From: Thermoplasmatales archaeon
GTDB lineage: Archaea; Thermoplasmatota; E2; DHVEG-1
Assembly: GCA_023140035.1 (NCBI GenBank)
Contig: JAGLML010000025.1
Span: 1 to 11,353, forward strand
Direction: 5' to 3'
DNA length: 11,353 nucleotides
The notes under the pieces were generated by a model. The model was not told the DNA's origin and did no database searches. It saw only the letters and a program-made list of their open reading frames with translations. This document shows positions 1 to 6,754 of the stretch, piece after piece. Numbering within the stretch: position 1 is the first letter of the stretch; every line of letters begins with the position of its first letter. The position numbers were made by a program, and so were the translations under genes.

Positions 1-1109
1 GTAGGTACAGAATCCATGGGATCATAGACATAGGCCAATGGATCGTAATTTCCGGGAGGAGTTTTACTTAGTGTTCCATTTTCATGGAAAAACCATTCTG
101 TCTCCGTAGAAGGTATAGGCCAGTCGTCGGCATGTCTCCATTCCTTTCCTGGAGCATCTATGTCATCAACATCACCCAATACATAATATGATACAGTTGA
201 CCACGGGTCGTAATTATTAGGTCCACTCATAGTATATTGATTTACCATATCCCAAAACATATCTGATGAAAAGTTATCTTTAGCATTTTCAGGGTAGACA
301 AGTTGCCCGGTTCCTCCACCATGTGTCCAAGGCCCCATTATAAGCTTGGAGTTGCCTTGAGCCCCAGATCCACCAAGATATTGATATCCCATAAAACCAT
401 CAATGGTCCCCTGTTGCATGCAATCATACCATCCCCCAATATGAATGGCAGGAACATTGACATCTTGCCAGTTATCCTCAAGTGATACATTTGTCCAGAA
501 TTCCAGCGTGTAGTTCTCTCGTTCAATGAGCTCTGGTAAAACATAGGTGCTACCTTGGCTCTTTAACCATTCCTCAAGCATATATTTCCTGAATTGGCCA
601 CCTGGGTAAACTACATCCTTATAAAGATTTGGAGTTGCTACTTGTATGAACTGGCAAGCAAGGTTTGGTGGGTTTGCACCAGCCATGTAATACTGATTAA
701 TTCCTAATGCTGAGCCACCCCATGTAGCAATTTTTCCATTTGACCAACTTTGATTAGCTATCCAGGATAATGTATCAGGACCATCGGTATGGGCATTTCT
801 GAACACAGTGTCGTTTCCCTCAGAAGCGAATCTACCTCGCATGTCTTGTATCACTGTAGGCCATCCGCTCCTTGCCCAAGACGTGCCAATAAGAAGACCA
901 AGTGGATCTTTGTTATATGGAGTTCTAATAAGAATTGTCCCATGGGGCTGACTTTGACCCCGGGGAAGATAAACATCGGTGGCAAGATGCACACCGTCGC
1001 GCATTTCTACCATATATTCAGTCGGTATGATACACCCTGCCAAGAATACTGAAATCAATAGCGTACAAATTATTAAAATAACCATTGGTTTTGTTTTTTT
1101 ATTGTTCAA
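1..1109 (-). CDS. CocE/NonD-type alpha/beta hydrolase (X-Pro dipeptidyl-peptidase S15 family), secreted lipoprotein, C-terminus cut off by window edge
   Basis: An uninterrupted minus-strand frame runs from a TTG at 1109-1107 to the left edge (369 codons visible). Residues 1-26 form a lipoprotein signal: KK-rich start, hydrophobic stretch, then VFLAGC, so Cys26 would be lipidated and the enzyme anchored outside the cell. After it come family hallmarks: MRDGVHLATDVYLPRG, ILIRTPYNKD and QDMRGRFASEG. The likely triad is Ser133 (WGGSALG), Asp229 (GGWYDC) and His263 (GPWTHGGG), in the order and approximate spacing of the cocaine esterase family. The last visible residues, VYDPMDSVPT, match the DPxxPVPT motif that opens the C-terminal jelly-roll part, so perhaps 200 residues are missing. 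An in-frame ATG lies at 1130, but a TATA box at 1144-1151 puts transcription start near 1122, downstream of it, and AAGGGG sits 7 bases before the TTG. Family known; substrate (peptide, ester or acyl compound) cannot be told. Confidence 0.88.
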   Translation of the reverse strand, partial: MNNKKTKPMVILIICTLLISVFLAGCIIPTEYMVEMRDGVHLATDVYLPRGQSQPHGTILIRTPYNKDPLGLLIGTSWARSGWPTVIQDMRGRFASEGNDTVFRNAHTDGPDTLSWIANQSWSNGKIATWGGSALGINQYYMAGANPPNLACQFIQVATPNLYKDVVYPGGQFRKYMLEEWLKSQGSTYVLPELIERENYTLEFWTNVSLEDNWQDVNVPAIHIGGWYDCMQQGTIDGFMGYQYLGGSGAQGNSKLIMGPWTHGGGTGQLVYPENAKDNFSSDMFWDMVNQYTMSGPNNYDPWSTVSYYVLGDVDDIDAPGKEWRHADDWPIPSTETEWFFHENGTLSKTPPGNYDPLAYVYDPMDSVP

Positions 1110-1143
1110 AATTATTCCCCTTGATATCATATCAAAATTATTA

Positions 1144-1151
1144 TATTTAAA
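1144..1151 (-). promoter_or_regulatory. TATA box of the CocE-family lipoprotein gene
   Basis: The minus strand reads TTTAAATA here, the archaeal consensus. Its centre is about 26 bases before position 1122, giving a leader of roughly a dozen bases with AAGGGG before the TTG start. Read from sequence and spacing only. Confidence 0.5.
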
Positions 1152-1230
1152 TATTAGGAATTTTTTATATTTGAATTATTTTTATGAAAAATAAGTTGGA
1201 TCAGCTATCTAACTACTTTTGAGAAAGGAA

Positions 1231-1315
1231 CGTGGGGAGGGAGATTTGAACTCCCGTGGTCGTAAGACCAAAGGATTAGCAATCCTTCGCCGTTGCCAGG
1301 CTGGGCCATCCCCAC
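1231..1315 (-). tRNA. tRNA-Ser (anticodon GCU)
   Basis: A complete 85-base class II tRNA without intron. Acceptor GTGGGGA (1315-1309) pairs with TCCCCAC, discriminator G at 1231. The anticodon arm is AAGGA, loop TTGCTAA, TCCTT, with anticodon GCT at 1280-1278, reading AGC/AGU serine codons. A long variable arm (TGGTC...GACCA) and a T arm GGGAG TTCAAAT CTCCC confirm the serine type. No CCA is encoded. It lies between the divergent lipoprotein gene and rfcL. Confidence 0.96.
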
Positions 1316-1366
1316 TTGAAAGAGAAGATATAAAACGTGTTGATAAAAAGTTTATGTCAAGACAAA

Positions 1367-1378
1367 TATTAAAATATA
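1367..1378 (+). promoter_or_regulatory. TATA box of rfcL, pointing to a leaderless transcript
   Basis: ATTAAAATATA is centred near 1373, about 27 bases before the ATG at 1401. No Shine-Dalgarno sequence precedes that ATG, so transcription probably starts at or within a few bases of the start codon. Confidence 0.45.
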
Positions 1379-1400
1379 GAAGCATCCTTATCTTTAATGG

Positions 1401-2843
1401 ATGGAAGACTGGACAGATAAATACAGACCAAAAAGCCTTGGTGAAATATGCGGAAACGAGCGTGCTATCGCTACCCTTAGAAACTGGGCATATATGTGGA
1501 ACGAAGGAAACGTACCAAAAAACCGAGCAGTGGTTTTAGCAGGTAAACCGGGAATTGGAAAAACAACCAGCGCTCTTGCTTTAGCAAATGATTTTGGGTG
1601 GATAGTATTAGAGCTAAATGCATCTGATGCAAGAAATGCAACGACAATTAAGAAAGTAGTAACATCTGGTGCAGTAAACGAAACTTTTGATGACCATGGC
1701 AGATTTATTCCATCAAACAGAGGAGGGAGAAAGCTAATAATTTTAGATGAAGCGGATAATCTTTATGAACGAATAGAAAAATCAGAAAATGGCAGTGATT
1801 TTAGTGACAAAGGTGGTAAAAAAGCAATTGTAGAAACCATTAAGATTACAAATCAGCCCATAATCCTCATAGTAAATGATTATTATAGTTTGATTAAAGG
1901 AAGTGGCGAAATTTTAAAGCAAATATGCACGGTGATTCAATATTACGAGGTTAACTCAGATCAGATTGCCGAATTATTAAAAAGAATATGTAGAGAGGAA
2001 AATATATTCGCCGATCTTAAGCTATTAAAAACCATAGCTGATAGATGCAAAGGGGACGTTAGATCTGCAATAAATGATTTGCAATCTATATCTCTAAATA
2101 GACAGCAGGTAAATATACAGGCCCTTGATGTTTTAGGATATAGAGATCGGGAGAAGATAATATTTGATGTATTACGAGATATATTTAAAACTAGAAATAT
2201 CCAAAATATTAAGGACAGTATCTATAATATTGACGTGGCACCTGAAACTTTTTTATTATGGATAGCTGAGAATTTACCTAGAGAATATATAGATATCGAC
2301 GATATGATAAAAGGATATGAAACATTATCTACAGCAGACCTGTTTTTTGGCAGGGTCTTTAAAAGGCAATACTATGGATTATGGTCTTATGCTTGTGATA
2401 TAATGTATGGGGGGGTATCCACTGCAAAAACTCATAATTATGGCAATGTAAAATATTATCCCCCAACATGGATTAAAGAGATGGGGAAAAGTAAAACCAC
2501 AAGAGGTATAAGAGATTCTGTAGTTAAAAAAATAGGAGTATTATGTCATAACTCTAACAGAAAAAGCAAAGAGTTTTTGTTGCCTCATTTCAAATATTTA
2601 TTTAGAAACGATACTGGATTTGCATATAGAATGAAAAATAGACTAGATCTCTCGGAGAGTGAGATAAAATATCTTCTTGGTGAGAAATATATGCATAAAA
2701 TGAAAGATATCTTACGATTCTCTGAAAAAACGGATGAAAAACAAATTGAAATCAAAGCCTCTGTTTCTAATCTTAATGAAAAAGAAGAAAATAAGAAAGA
2801 GAAGGGGCAGGAAATTAAACAGCCCAGTATTTTTGATTTCTAA
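1401..2843 (+). CDS. rfcL: Replication factor C large subunit (sliding-clamp loader)
   Basis: 480 residues, normal length for archaeal RFC-L. This AAA+ subunit works with RFC small subunits to load the PCNA ring at primer-template junctions. It starts with the RFC box DWTDKYRPKSLGEICGNE. Walker A is GKPGIGKTT (48-56), Walker B is LIILDEAD (112-119), a VND resembling sensor 1 follows, and GDVRSAIND carries the sensor 2 arginine. The middle and C-terminal helical regions show FFGRVFKRQYYGLWSYACDI, typical of RFC-L. A lysine/glutamate-rich linker leads to the last residues QPSIFDF, a PCNA-interacting (PIP) motif with Gln474, Ile477 and Phe480. The chain ends at the first aromatic of the motif, where Pyrococcus-type proteins usually continue. 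The gene ends 6 bases before the stop of the convergent membrane-protein gene. No rfcS is visible nearby. Confidence 0.97.
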   Translation: MEDWTDKYRPKSLGEICGNERAIATLRNWAYMWNEGNVPKNRAVVLAGKPGIGKTTSALALANDFGWIVLELNASDARNATTIKKVVTSGAVNETFDDHGRFIPSNRGGRKLIILDEADNLYERIEKSENGSDFSDKGGKKAIVETIKITNQPIILIVNDYYSLIKGSGEILKQICTVIQYYEVNSDQIAELLKRICREENIFADLKLLKTIADRCKGDVRSAINDLQSISLNRQQVNIQALDVLGYRDREKIIFDVLRDIFKTRNIQNIKDSIYNIDVAPETFLLWIAENLPREYIDIDDMIKGYETLSTADLFFGRVFKRQYYGLWSYACDIMYGGVSTAKTHNYGNVKYYPPTWIKEMGKSKTTRGIRDSVVKKIGVLCHNSNRKSKEFLLPHFKYLFRNDTGFAYRMKNRLDLSESEIKYLLGEKYMHKMKDILRFSEKTDEKQIEIKASVSNLNEKEENKKEKGQEIKQPSIFDF

Positions 2844-2849
2844 ATTATA

Positions 2850-3635
2850 TTATTTGAGATCTTCTAGTTTTTTCATTGCATCTACTGCTTGCTGTTTATA
2901 TTCTTCTTTTAATTTGTTATACGTATCATCTGAAACAGTTTTTGATCTATGCTGTTTTTCTAGATCTTTAAGTAATGAAAGTAAAAGTGTTTTTTTAGTG
3001 GTAAGTGTTTCTTCAGATTCAACTATTAAACGCTTTGCTTTTGATCTTTGTTTTCTTAGTAACAGCAATGTGGAAGTAATAAGGACGACAACTAAAAGGA
3101 ATATTATAACAATATATGTAATACTTAAGGGAGCCTCTGTTGGTTTATAGAGACGAAGTGAAAATGATGATTCTGATTGCACTTTTTGTACTTGATATAA
3201 TAGTTCATCATTAAATGTAACAGATAAAGAGGAAGCATCATATTTAATTGTTTTTTCAAAATTTTCCGTATTAGTCGGAAGTGTGTAGGTTAGTATCAAA
3301 TCTAACGAATCACCAGTTTCTAGTGTTAAGTTATATTGTGTAAGGTTACACTCGCGTATATTTCCCGTAATGATCGGAGTTAAATATTCTCCAGATTCAA
3401 CTGCAAGTATCTTTACATCCTGAATACCTTGTTGTATCCAAAGCTTTACTGAAGTAGCTTTTTCGGTTCCAATATTTGTAAACAAGGCGTTTTCTTCAAC
3501 AAGTAAACCCTTTTCAGACATAGATATTTTTACTGTTTGTTTTTCTATTGTAATACCAGTATCAGATGCATTAGCAATGGATGCAATAGAGAGAATTAAT
3601 AGACTTATTAGCATCAATTTAATTATTCGCTTCAT
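2850..3635 (-). CDS. Unrecognised type I membrane protein: signal peptide, extracellular domain, one TM, cytoplasmic coiled coil
   Basis: 261 residues, no family I can name. Residues 1-23 are a signal peptide (KRIIK then a hydrophobic run, cleavage probably after ANA). Residues 24-168 alternate polar and hydrophobic in a beta-rich pattern (VKLWIQQGIQDVKILAVESGEY, LTLETGDSLDLILTYTLP), suggesting an immunoglobulin-like extracytoplasmic domain with possible N-glycosylation sites (NLTQ, NLTL). One membrane helix spans about 169-193, followed by RKQRSKAKR, a positive-inside anchor. The cytoplasmic tail is helical and charged. LLSLLKDLEKQHRSKTVSDDTYNKLKEEYKQQAVDAM resembles the short 'LxxLexxxxxGxIsxxxYxxLkxxY' coiled-coil module seen in many archaeal membrane proteins. 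The start is supported by GAGGAG (3646-3641), five bases before the ATG. The gene is divergent from the SecB-like gene and converges with rfcL. Membrane topology is inferred; function is unknown. Confidence 0.85.
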   Translation of the reverse strand: MKRIIKLMLISLLILSIASIANASDTGITIEKQTVKISMSEKGLLVEENALFTNIGTEKATSVKLWIQQGIQDVKILAVESGEYLTPIITGNIRECNLTQYNLTLETGDSLDLILTYTLPTNTENFEKTIKYDASSLSVTFNDELLYQVQKVQSESSFSLRLYKPTEAPLSITYIVIIFLLVVVLITSTLLLLRKQRSKAKRLIVESEETLTTKKTLLLSLLKDLEKQHRSKTVSDDTYNKLKEEYKQQAVDAMKKLEDLK

Positions 3636-3692
3636 GGGAACTCCTCGCTACCATATTTTAGATATTTATTTATTTTTCTATCGAAAGATGTA

Positions 3693-3725
3693 AAAGGAGG
3701 TAATTTGTTATTGATAAAGATATGA
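3693..3725 (+). promoter_or_regulatory. Strong Shine-Dalgarno and six-codon leader frame overlapping the next start
   Basis: AAGGAGG at about 3694-3700 is the best ribosome-binding site in the window, but it lies 21 bases before the ATG at 3722, too far to serve it directly. Four bases after it a TTG (3705) opens TTG TTA TTG ATA AAG ATA TGA, whose stop overlaps the next start as ATGA (3722-3725). This is the layout of translational coupling by termination and re-initiation. No in-frame ATG, GTG or TTG start lies closer upstream (a TAA is at 3701). Alternatives: the SD works at unusual distance, or the sequence has an indel. Confidence 0.4.
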
Positions 3726-4147
3726 AAATCAGAAATATCCAACTTAAGTCCATCGAGGCGAGACGTTATACAGATCGTAATGAAAAACCGAGACAGATAA
3801 GAATAGACCATAATAGCCAGGTTACAGAGATACAGAATAAATCAGACAATCAAGCAATAATTGAATTTCAATATACTGCAAGCTATGGAGCAGTAGGTAT
3901 GATTAAAATTGGGGGGTCATTGCTATACGAAAATCACGATGCAAAAAAAATTGCTAAAGAATGGCTCGATAAACATAAAATGCCGGATCAAACAGCAAGT
4001 CGAATTCATACTGCAGTAATGCATTCATGTGTACCTGAAGCAGTAAGCATCGCAAAAGACCTGGGGTTACCACCGCCAATACCGCTACCGCAAGTAAGGC
4101 TTGGCGCAACTCCTGAAAAAGGACAAGCAGGTCCTGAAATAGCATAA
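3722..4147 (+). CDS. Conserved small protein, possible archaeal SecB-like export chaperone
   Basis: 141 residues, soluble, no signal peptide. The first two thirds look beta-rich: IEARRYTD, IRIDHNSQVTEI, AIIEFQYTASYGAVGMIKIGGSLLYE. A helical part follows (AKKIAKEWLDKHKMPDQTASRIHTAVMHSCVPEAVSIAKDLG), then a proline-rich end, LPPPIPLPQVRL (116-127), and a loose GATPEKGQAGPEIA tail. The order long beta strands, helices, a Cys-Pro, then 'xGxPPxxLxPxxF' recalls bacterial SecB, whose C-terminus reads CP...A...GFPxLxLxPVNF. Archaeal SecB-like proteins such as MJ0357 are known. This is a judgement from motif order, not an alignment. If right, it would hold unfolded proteins before export. It is divergent from a signal-peptide-bearing protein, in a window that also holds ftsY and prefoldin. 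The start is the ATG at 3722, whose ribosome-binding arrangement is unusual. Confidence 0.75.
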   Translation: MKIRNIQLKSIEARRYTDRNEKPRQIRIDHNSQVTEIQNKSDNQAIIEFQYTASYGAVGMIKIGGSLLYENHDAKKIAKEWLDKHKMPDQTASRIHTAVMHSCVPEAVSIAKDLGLPPPIPLPQVRLGATPEKGQAGPEIA

Positions 4148-4152
4148 ACAAT

Positions 4153-4164
4153 CATTTTATTTTT
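4153..4164 (+). terminator. T-rich terminator after the SecB-like gene
   Basis: Six bases after the TAA at 4145-4147 the plus strand reads CATTTTATTTTTAAT, a run of Ts broken by one A. Such T-rich tracts terminate archaeal RNA polymerase without a hairpin. The next gene has its own TATA box immediately downstream, which supports a transcript end here. Confidence 0.45.
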
Positions 4165-4175
4165 AATCGTATTAA

Positions 4176-4185
4176 GTTTAAATAA
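4176..4185 (+). promoter_or_regulatory. TATA box of pyrH, leaderless spacing
   Basis: GTTTAAATAA is centred near 4180, about 26 bases before the ATG at 4207. There is no Shine-Dalgarno before that ATG, so the transcript probably begins at the start codon. Confidence 0.5.
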
Positions 4186-4206
4186 ATTAAAAATATACTG
4201 TCTTCA

Positions 4207-4881
4207 ATGAAAAGCATAGTTCTATCAATAGGCGGATCGGTGATTCTTTCAGAAGAAGCGGATGTTTCTTTTTTTAGAAAATTAGCTAGTTTGTTAAAAA
4301 AAATTAGTAAGCAATACAAGATATTCGTAATAGTTGGTGGGGGACATGTGGCAAGAAAATACATAAAATTAGGAAGAGATCTTAGATTCGACGAAAAAAG
4401 ATTAGATTCAATAGGAATATATGTAACCAGAGTTAATGCAAAGATATTAACAAATATTATAGAAGAATCAAACAAAGATATACCTTGTACAACTAGTGAA
4501 GCAATTGATATTGACAAACCTATTATAGTAATGGGAGGAACAACACCAGGACACAGTACTGATATGGTTGGCGCTGAGATTGCTGAAAAAACGGGTGCTG
4601 ATCTATTTATCATTGCAACAAATGTAGACGGAATCTATGACAAAGACCCGAACAAATATCCTGATGCAAAACAGTTAAAAGAAGTAAAAATCGATCAGTT
4701 AATTGAAAGGTACGGCATCAAATGGAAATCAGCAGGGAGAAATGTAGTGATAGATGGACCTGCCCTAGAAATAATTAAAAGAGTGAAATTGGCGACATAT
4801 GTTGTAAACGGAAAAAGATTAAATCAGCTAGAGAAAGCCTTAACTAATCAATCGTTTGATGGGACGAAAATAATGATATAA
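4207..4881 (+). CDS. pyrH: UMP kinase, archaeal type
   Basis: 224 residues, the usual length of archaeal UMP kinase. It makes UDP from UMP and ATP in the cytoplasm, the step after de novo UMP synthesis. It belongs to the amino acid kinase fold rather than the adenylate kinase-like UMP/CMP kinases. Visible motifs in order are LSIGGSVI (6-13, phosphate binding), VIVGGGHVARKYI (41-53), GRDLRFDEKRLDSIGIYVTRVNA (56-78, UMP pocket region), MGGTTPGHSTDMVGAEIAE (109-127) and IATNVDGIYDKDPNKYPDA (136-154, nucleotide site). The start ATG has no Shine-Dalgarno but a TATA box at leaderless distance. It converges with ftsY with a single base between the stop codons, so the two transcripts must overlap at their ends. 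Confidence 0.96.
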   Translation: MKSIVLSIGGSVILSEEADVSFFRKLASLLKKISKQYKIFVIVGGGHVARKYIKLGRDLRFDEKRLDSIGIYVTRVNAKILTNIIEESNKDIPCTTSEAIDIDKPIIVMGGTTPGHSTDMVGAEIAEKTGADLFIIATNVDGIYDKDPNKYPDAKQLKEVKIDQLIERYGIKWKSAGRNVVIDGPALEIIKRVKLATYVVNGKRLNQLEKALTNQSFDGTKIMI

Positions 4882-4882
4882 A

Positions 4883-6106
4883 CTACTTTCCAAAAATATT
4901 TTCAACCATCCATTCGGGATTAAAAGGAATATGGTCATCATAACCTTGACCAACACCAATGAAGAGCAGCGGTTTTCCGATGGTATAAGCAATTGATAGA
5001 GAGCTGCCGCCTTTTGCATCGGTATCTACTTTTGTAAGAATAACGCCATCGATTCCTACAACTTCATTGAAACGTTTTGCCTGCTCAACTGCATCATTTC
5101 CAGATAAGGCATCTCCAACAAATATAATCAAATCAGGTTTTGCAACTCGTTTAATCTTGGCCATCTCATCCATAAGATTGTAATTTGTCTGCATCCTACC
5201 AGCAGTATCTAGTAAGACCACATCCTTGTGTTTTGCTTTTGCATGTTCAATAGCGTCAAATGCGACAGCAGCAGGATCTGACCCATGACCATGTTTGATA
5301 ATTTTTACACCAAGATTATTTGCATGTATAGTCAATTGCTCAATGGCCCCTGCACGAAATGTGTCGCCAGCAGCCATTACACAGGTTTTTCCCTGTTTTT
5401 TTAATTGATTGGCGACTTTGGCAATGGAAAGGGTTTTACCTGTTCCATTTACCCCAATAAACATTATTACAACTGGTTTCTTACTCTGCTCAATAAACTC
5501 ATTAAAATCAAAATCATTGGTCTTTAAAACATGGGATATTGCATTTTTTAGTACGGTTTCTACAAAATCACTAACCTTAGACCGGGAAAATGACACGTTT
5601 TTGATTTCTTCCTTGATGTCTTTTTTTATGGATTCAATAACAGAATATGCAACATCTGATTCTAAAAGACCTATCTCAAGATCCCATAGTAAATCATTTA
5701 ATTTTCCTTCGTCAATTCCTCGAGTGGTTTTTTTATCTGTTTTTACAACTTCCTCAATACTTTTCCTTGTTCTTACAATATGTTGCAACTCAGTCTCGAT
5801 ACTTTCTTCTATCTGTTTATCAACTTGTTTTTCTCTTTTTCTTTTTTCTTCACTCACCTTTTTTAAAAATTTTCTTGCTCTTCTTCTACCCGTAACTATC
5901 TTTTTCTCTTCCTTTTCTACAGGCTCAGCAGGTTCTTCTTCTTTAGGTTTCAGTGGTTTTCCAACAATCTCAATTTTTTCTTCTGTAATTTTTGTTTCTG
6001 GCTGTATCTCTTCCTTAACTTCTACTTCTTTTTCTAACTCAGTTTCTAATTCTTCTTCAAGCTTTTTCTCGAATCTCTTCAATTTTTTCTTTAGAAATTT
6101 AAACAT
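4883..6106 (-). CDS. ftsY: Signal recognition particle receptor FtsY
   Basis: 407 residues. FtsY is the SRP receptor GTPase that docks SRP-bound ribosomes at the cytoplasmic membrane. Residues 1-125 form a long, highly charged region: basic amphipathic MFKFLKKKLKRFEKKL, then Glu/Lys-rich sequence and RRRARKFLKK, likely the membrane-associating A domain. It is longer than in compact archaeal FtsY proteins. The N domain (about 130-205) contains DLLWDLEIGLLESDVA. The G domain holds GVNGTGKT (218-225), DTFRAGA (248-254), the insertion-box region LGVKIIKHGHGSDPAAVAFDAIEHAK, DTAGRMQTN (300-308), TKVD (358-361) and GVGQGYDDHIPF (384-395), which is specific for FtsY against Ffh. It lies 16 bases after pfdA on the same strand, almost certainly one operon. 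No clear SD precedes the ATG, so it may depend on translation of pfdA. Confidence 0.97.
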   Translation of the reverse strand: MFKFLKKKLKRFEKKLEEELETELEKEVEVKEEIQPETKITEEKIEIVGKPLKPKEEEPAEPVEKEEKKIVTGRRRARKFLKKVSEEKRKREKQVDKQIEESIETELQHIVRTRKSIEEVVKTDKKTTRGIDEGKLNDLLWDLEIGLLESDVAYSVIESIKKDIKEEIKNVSFSRSKVSDFVETVLKNAISHVLKTNDFDFNEFIEQSKKPVVIMFIGVNGTGKTLSIAKVANQLKKQGKTCVMAAGDTFRAGAIEQLTIHANNLGVKIIKHGHGSDPAAVAFDAIEHAKAKHKDVVLLDTAGRMQTNYNLMDEMAKIKRVAKPDLIIFVGDALSGNDAVEQAKRFNEVVGIDGVILTKVDTDAKGGSSLSIAYTIGKPLLFIGVGQGYDDHIPFNPEWMVENIFGK

Positions 6107-6122
6107 TATTCATACCCAAAAA

Positions 6123-6542
6123 TCATTCTCTAGTTTCTTCCATAAGTTCCTGTGTTTTTTTTGACAGTTCGACGCCATCCTCTTGTAGTTTTTGTGCCAT
6201 TGACAAAAGCCTTTCCTGATTTTCTTGTAAACTTTTTATTCTTTCATCAATTTTTTTAAGGGCATCATCAATTGTTTTTTCAGCTACTAGTCCAGCACCG
6301 ATGTCAACAAGAACATTTGAGACATTTTTGATGGAACCATTGATAAAAGCTCCTCCGCCCACAGGAATAAGTATATCTGAATTTTCATCGGTATTATGTA
6401 ATTGTTCAATTGTTAGTTTTGCCTTGTGGTAATCGGTTAAAGCAGCTAGCATATACTGTGTTTGTATATCTACTGAATTCAACTGTTCTTTGTAGTACTC
6501 AATCAACGATAAATTCTTTGTGATTTCTTCTTCTTTTGTCAT
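6123..6542 (-). CDS. pfdA: Prefoldin alpha subunit
   Basis: 139 residues from the ATG at 6542. Prefoldin is a jellyfish-shaped hexamer of two alpha and four beta subunits that captures unfolded proteins and hands them to the thermosome. The sequence has the alpha-type layout: N-terminal coiled coil (EEEITKNLSLIEYYKEQLNSVDIQTQYMLAALTDYHKAKLTIEQL), a central beta hairpin region with ILIPVGGGAFINGSI and VLVDIGAGLVAEKT (58-90), and a C-terminal coiled coil (IDDALKKIDERIKSLQENQERLLSMAQKLQEDGVELSKKTQEL). A TTG seven codons upstream (6563) is in frame, but AGAGGA (6554-6549) lies six bases before the ATG, so I prefer the shorter start. pfdA next to ftsY is a recurrent euryarchaeal pair, often headed by the gene for ribosomal protein L20e/LX, which is not found upstream here. 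Confidence 0.95.
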   Translation of the reverse strand: MTKEEEITKNLSLIEYYKEQLNSVDIQTQYMLAALTDYHKAKLTIEQLHNTDENSDILIPVGGGAFINGSIKNVSNVLVDIGAGLVAEKTIDDALKKIDERIKSLQENQERLLSMAQKLQEDGVELSKKTQELMEETRE

Positions 6543-6683
6543 ATAACTTCCTCTATCAGTCAAATATTTTTATTCTTTATCTAAGAAGGCGTTATTAATG
6601 TATTTATCATAATCAAATATTTTAATCTTATAAGAATAATTAAATCAATATTTGAGGAAAGTTGGTATATTGGTCATAAGAAA

Positions 6684-6694
6684 TTATATATATA
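6684..6694 (+). promoter_or_regulatory. TATA box of the small ORF/hairpin unit
   Basis: TTATATATATA on the plus strand predicts transcription start near 6715. No pfdA sequence or other gene lies between here and the short ORF at 6755, so the element most simply drives that unit. A second AT-rich block (GATATTTTATTTA, 6695-6707) makes the exact start uncertain. Confidence 0.4.
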
Positions 6695-6754
6695 GATATT
6701 TTATTTACTTTTCACAGTAGTATAAGAGTGGTTTAAGGAGAGGATTGGAAGCAT

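Noticed and set aside
1219..1539. 106-codon plus-strand frame starting in tRNA-Ser
   Set aside because: It runs through the complement of the tRNA and then overlaps rfcL in another frame; no protein features.
2734..3150. 138-codon plus-strand frame across the rfcL end and the membrane protein gene
   Set aside because: It overlaps rfcL in another frame and the membrane-protein gene in antisense; composition fits antisense of a signal/TM protein.
4152..4613. 153-codon minus-strand frame opposite pyrH
   Set aside because: It covers the conserved motifs of UMP kinase on the other strand and has no coherent domain.
5409..6164. 251-codon plus-strand frame rich in Ser and Phe opposite ftsY
   Set aside because: It is the complement of the Glu/Lys-rich FtsY N-terminus; low-complexity Ser/Phe composition and no motif. 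FtsY on the other strand is certain.
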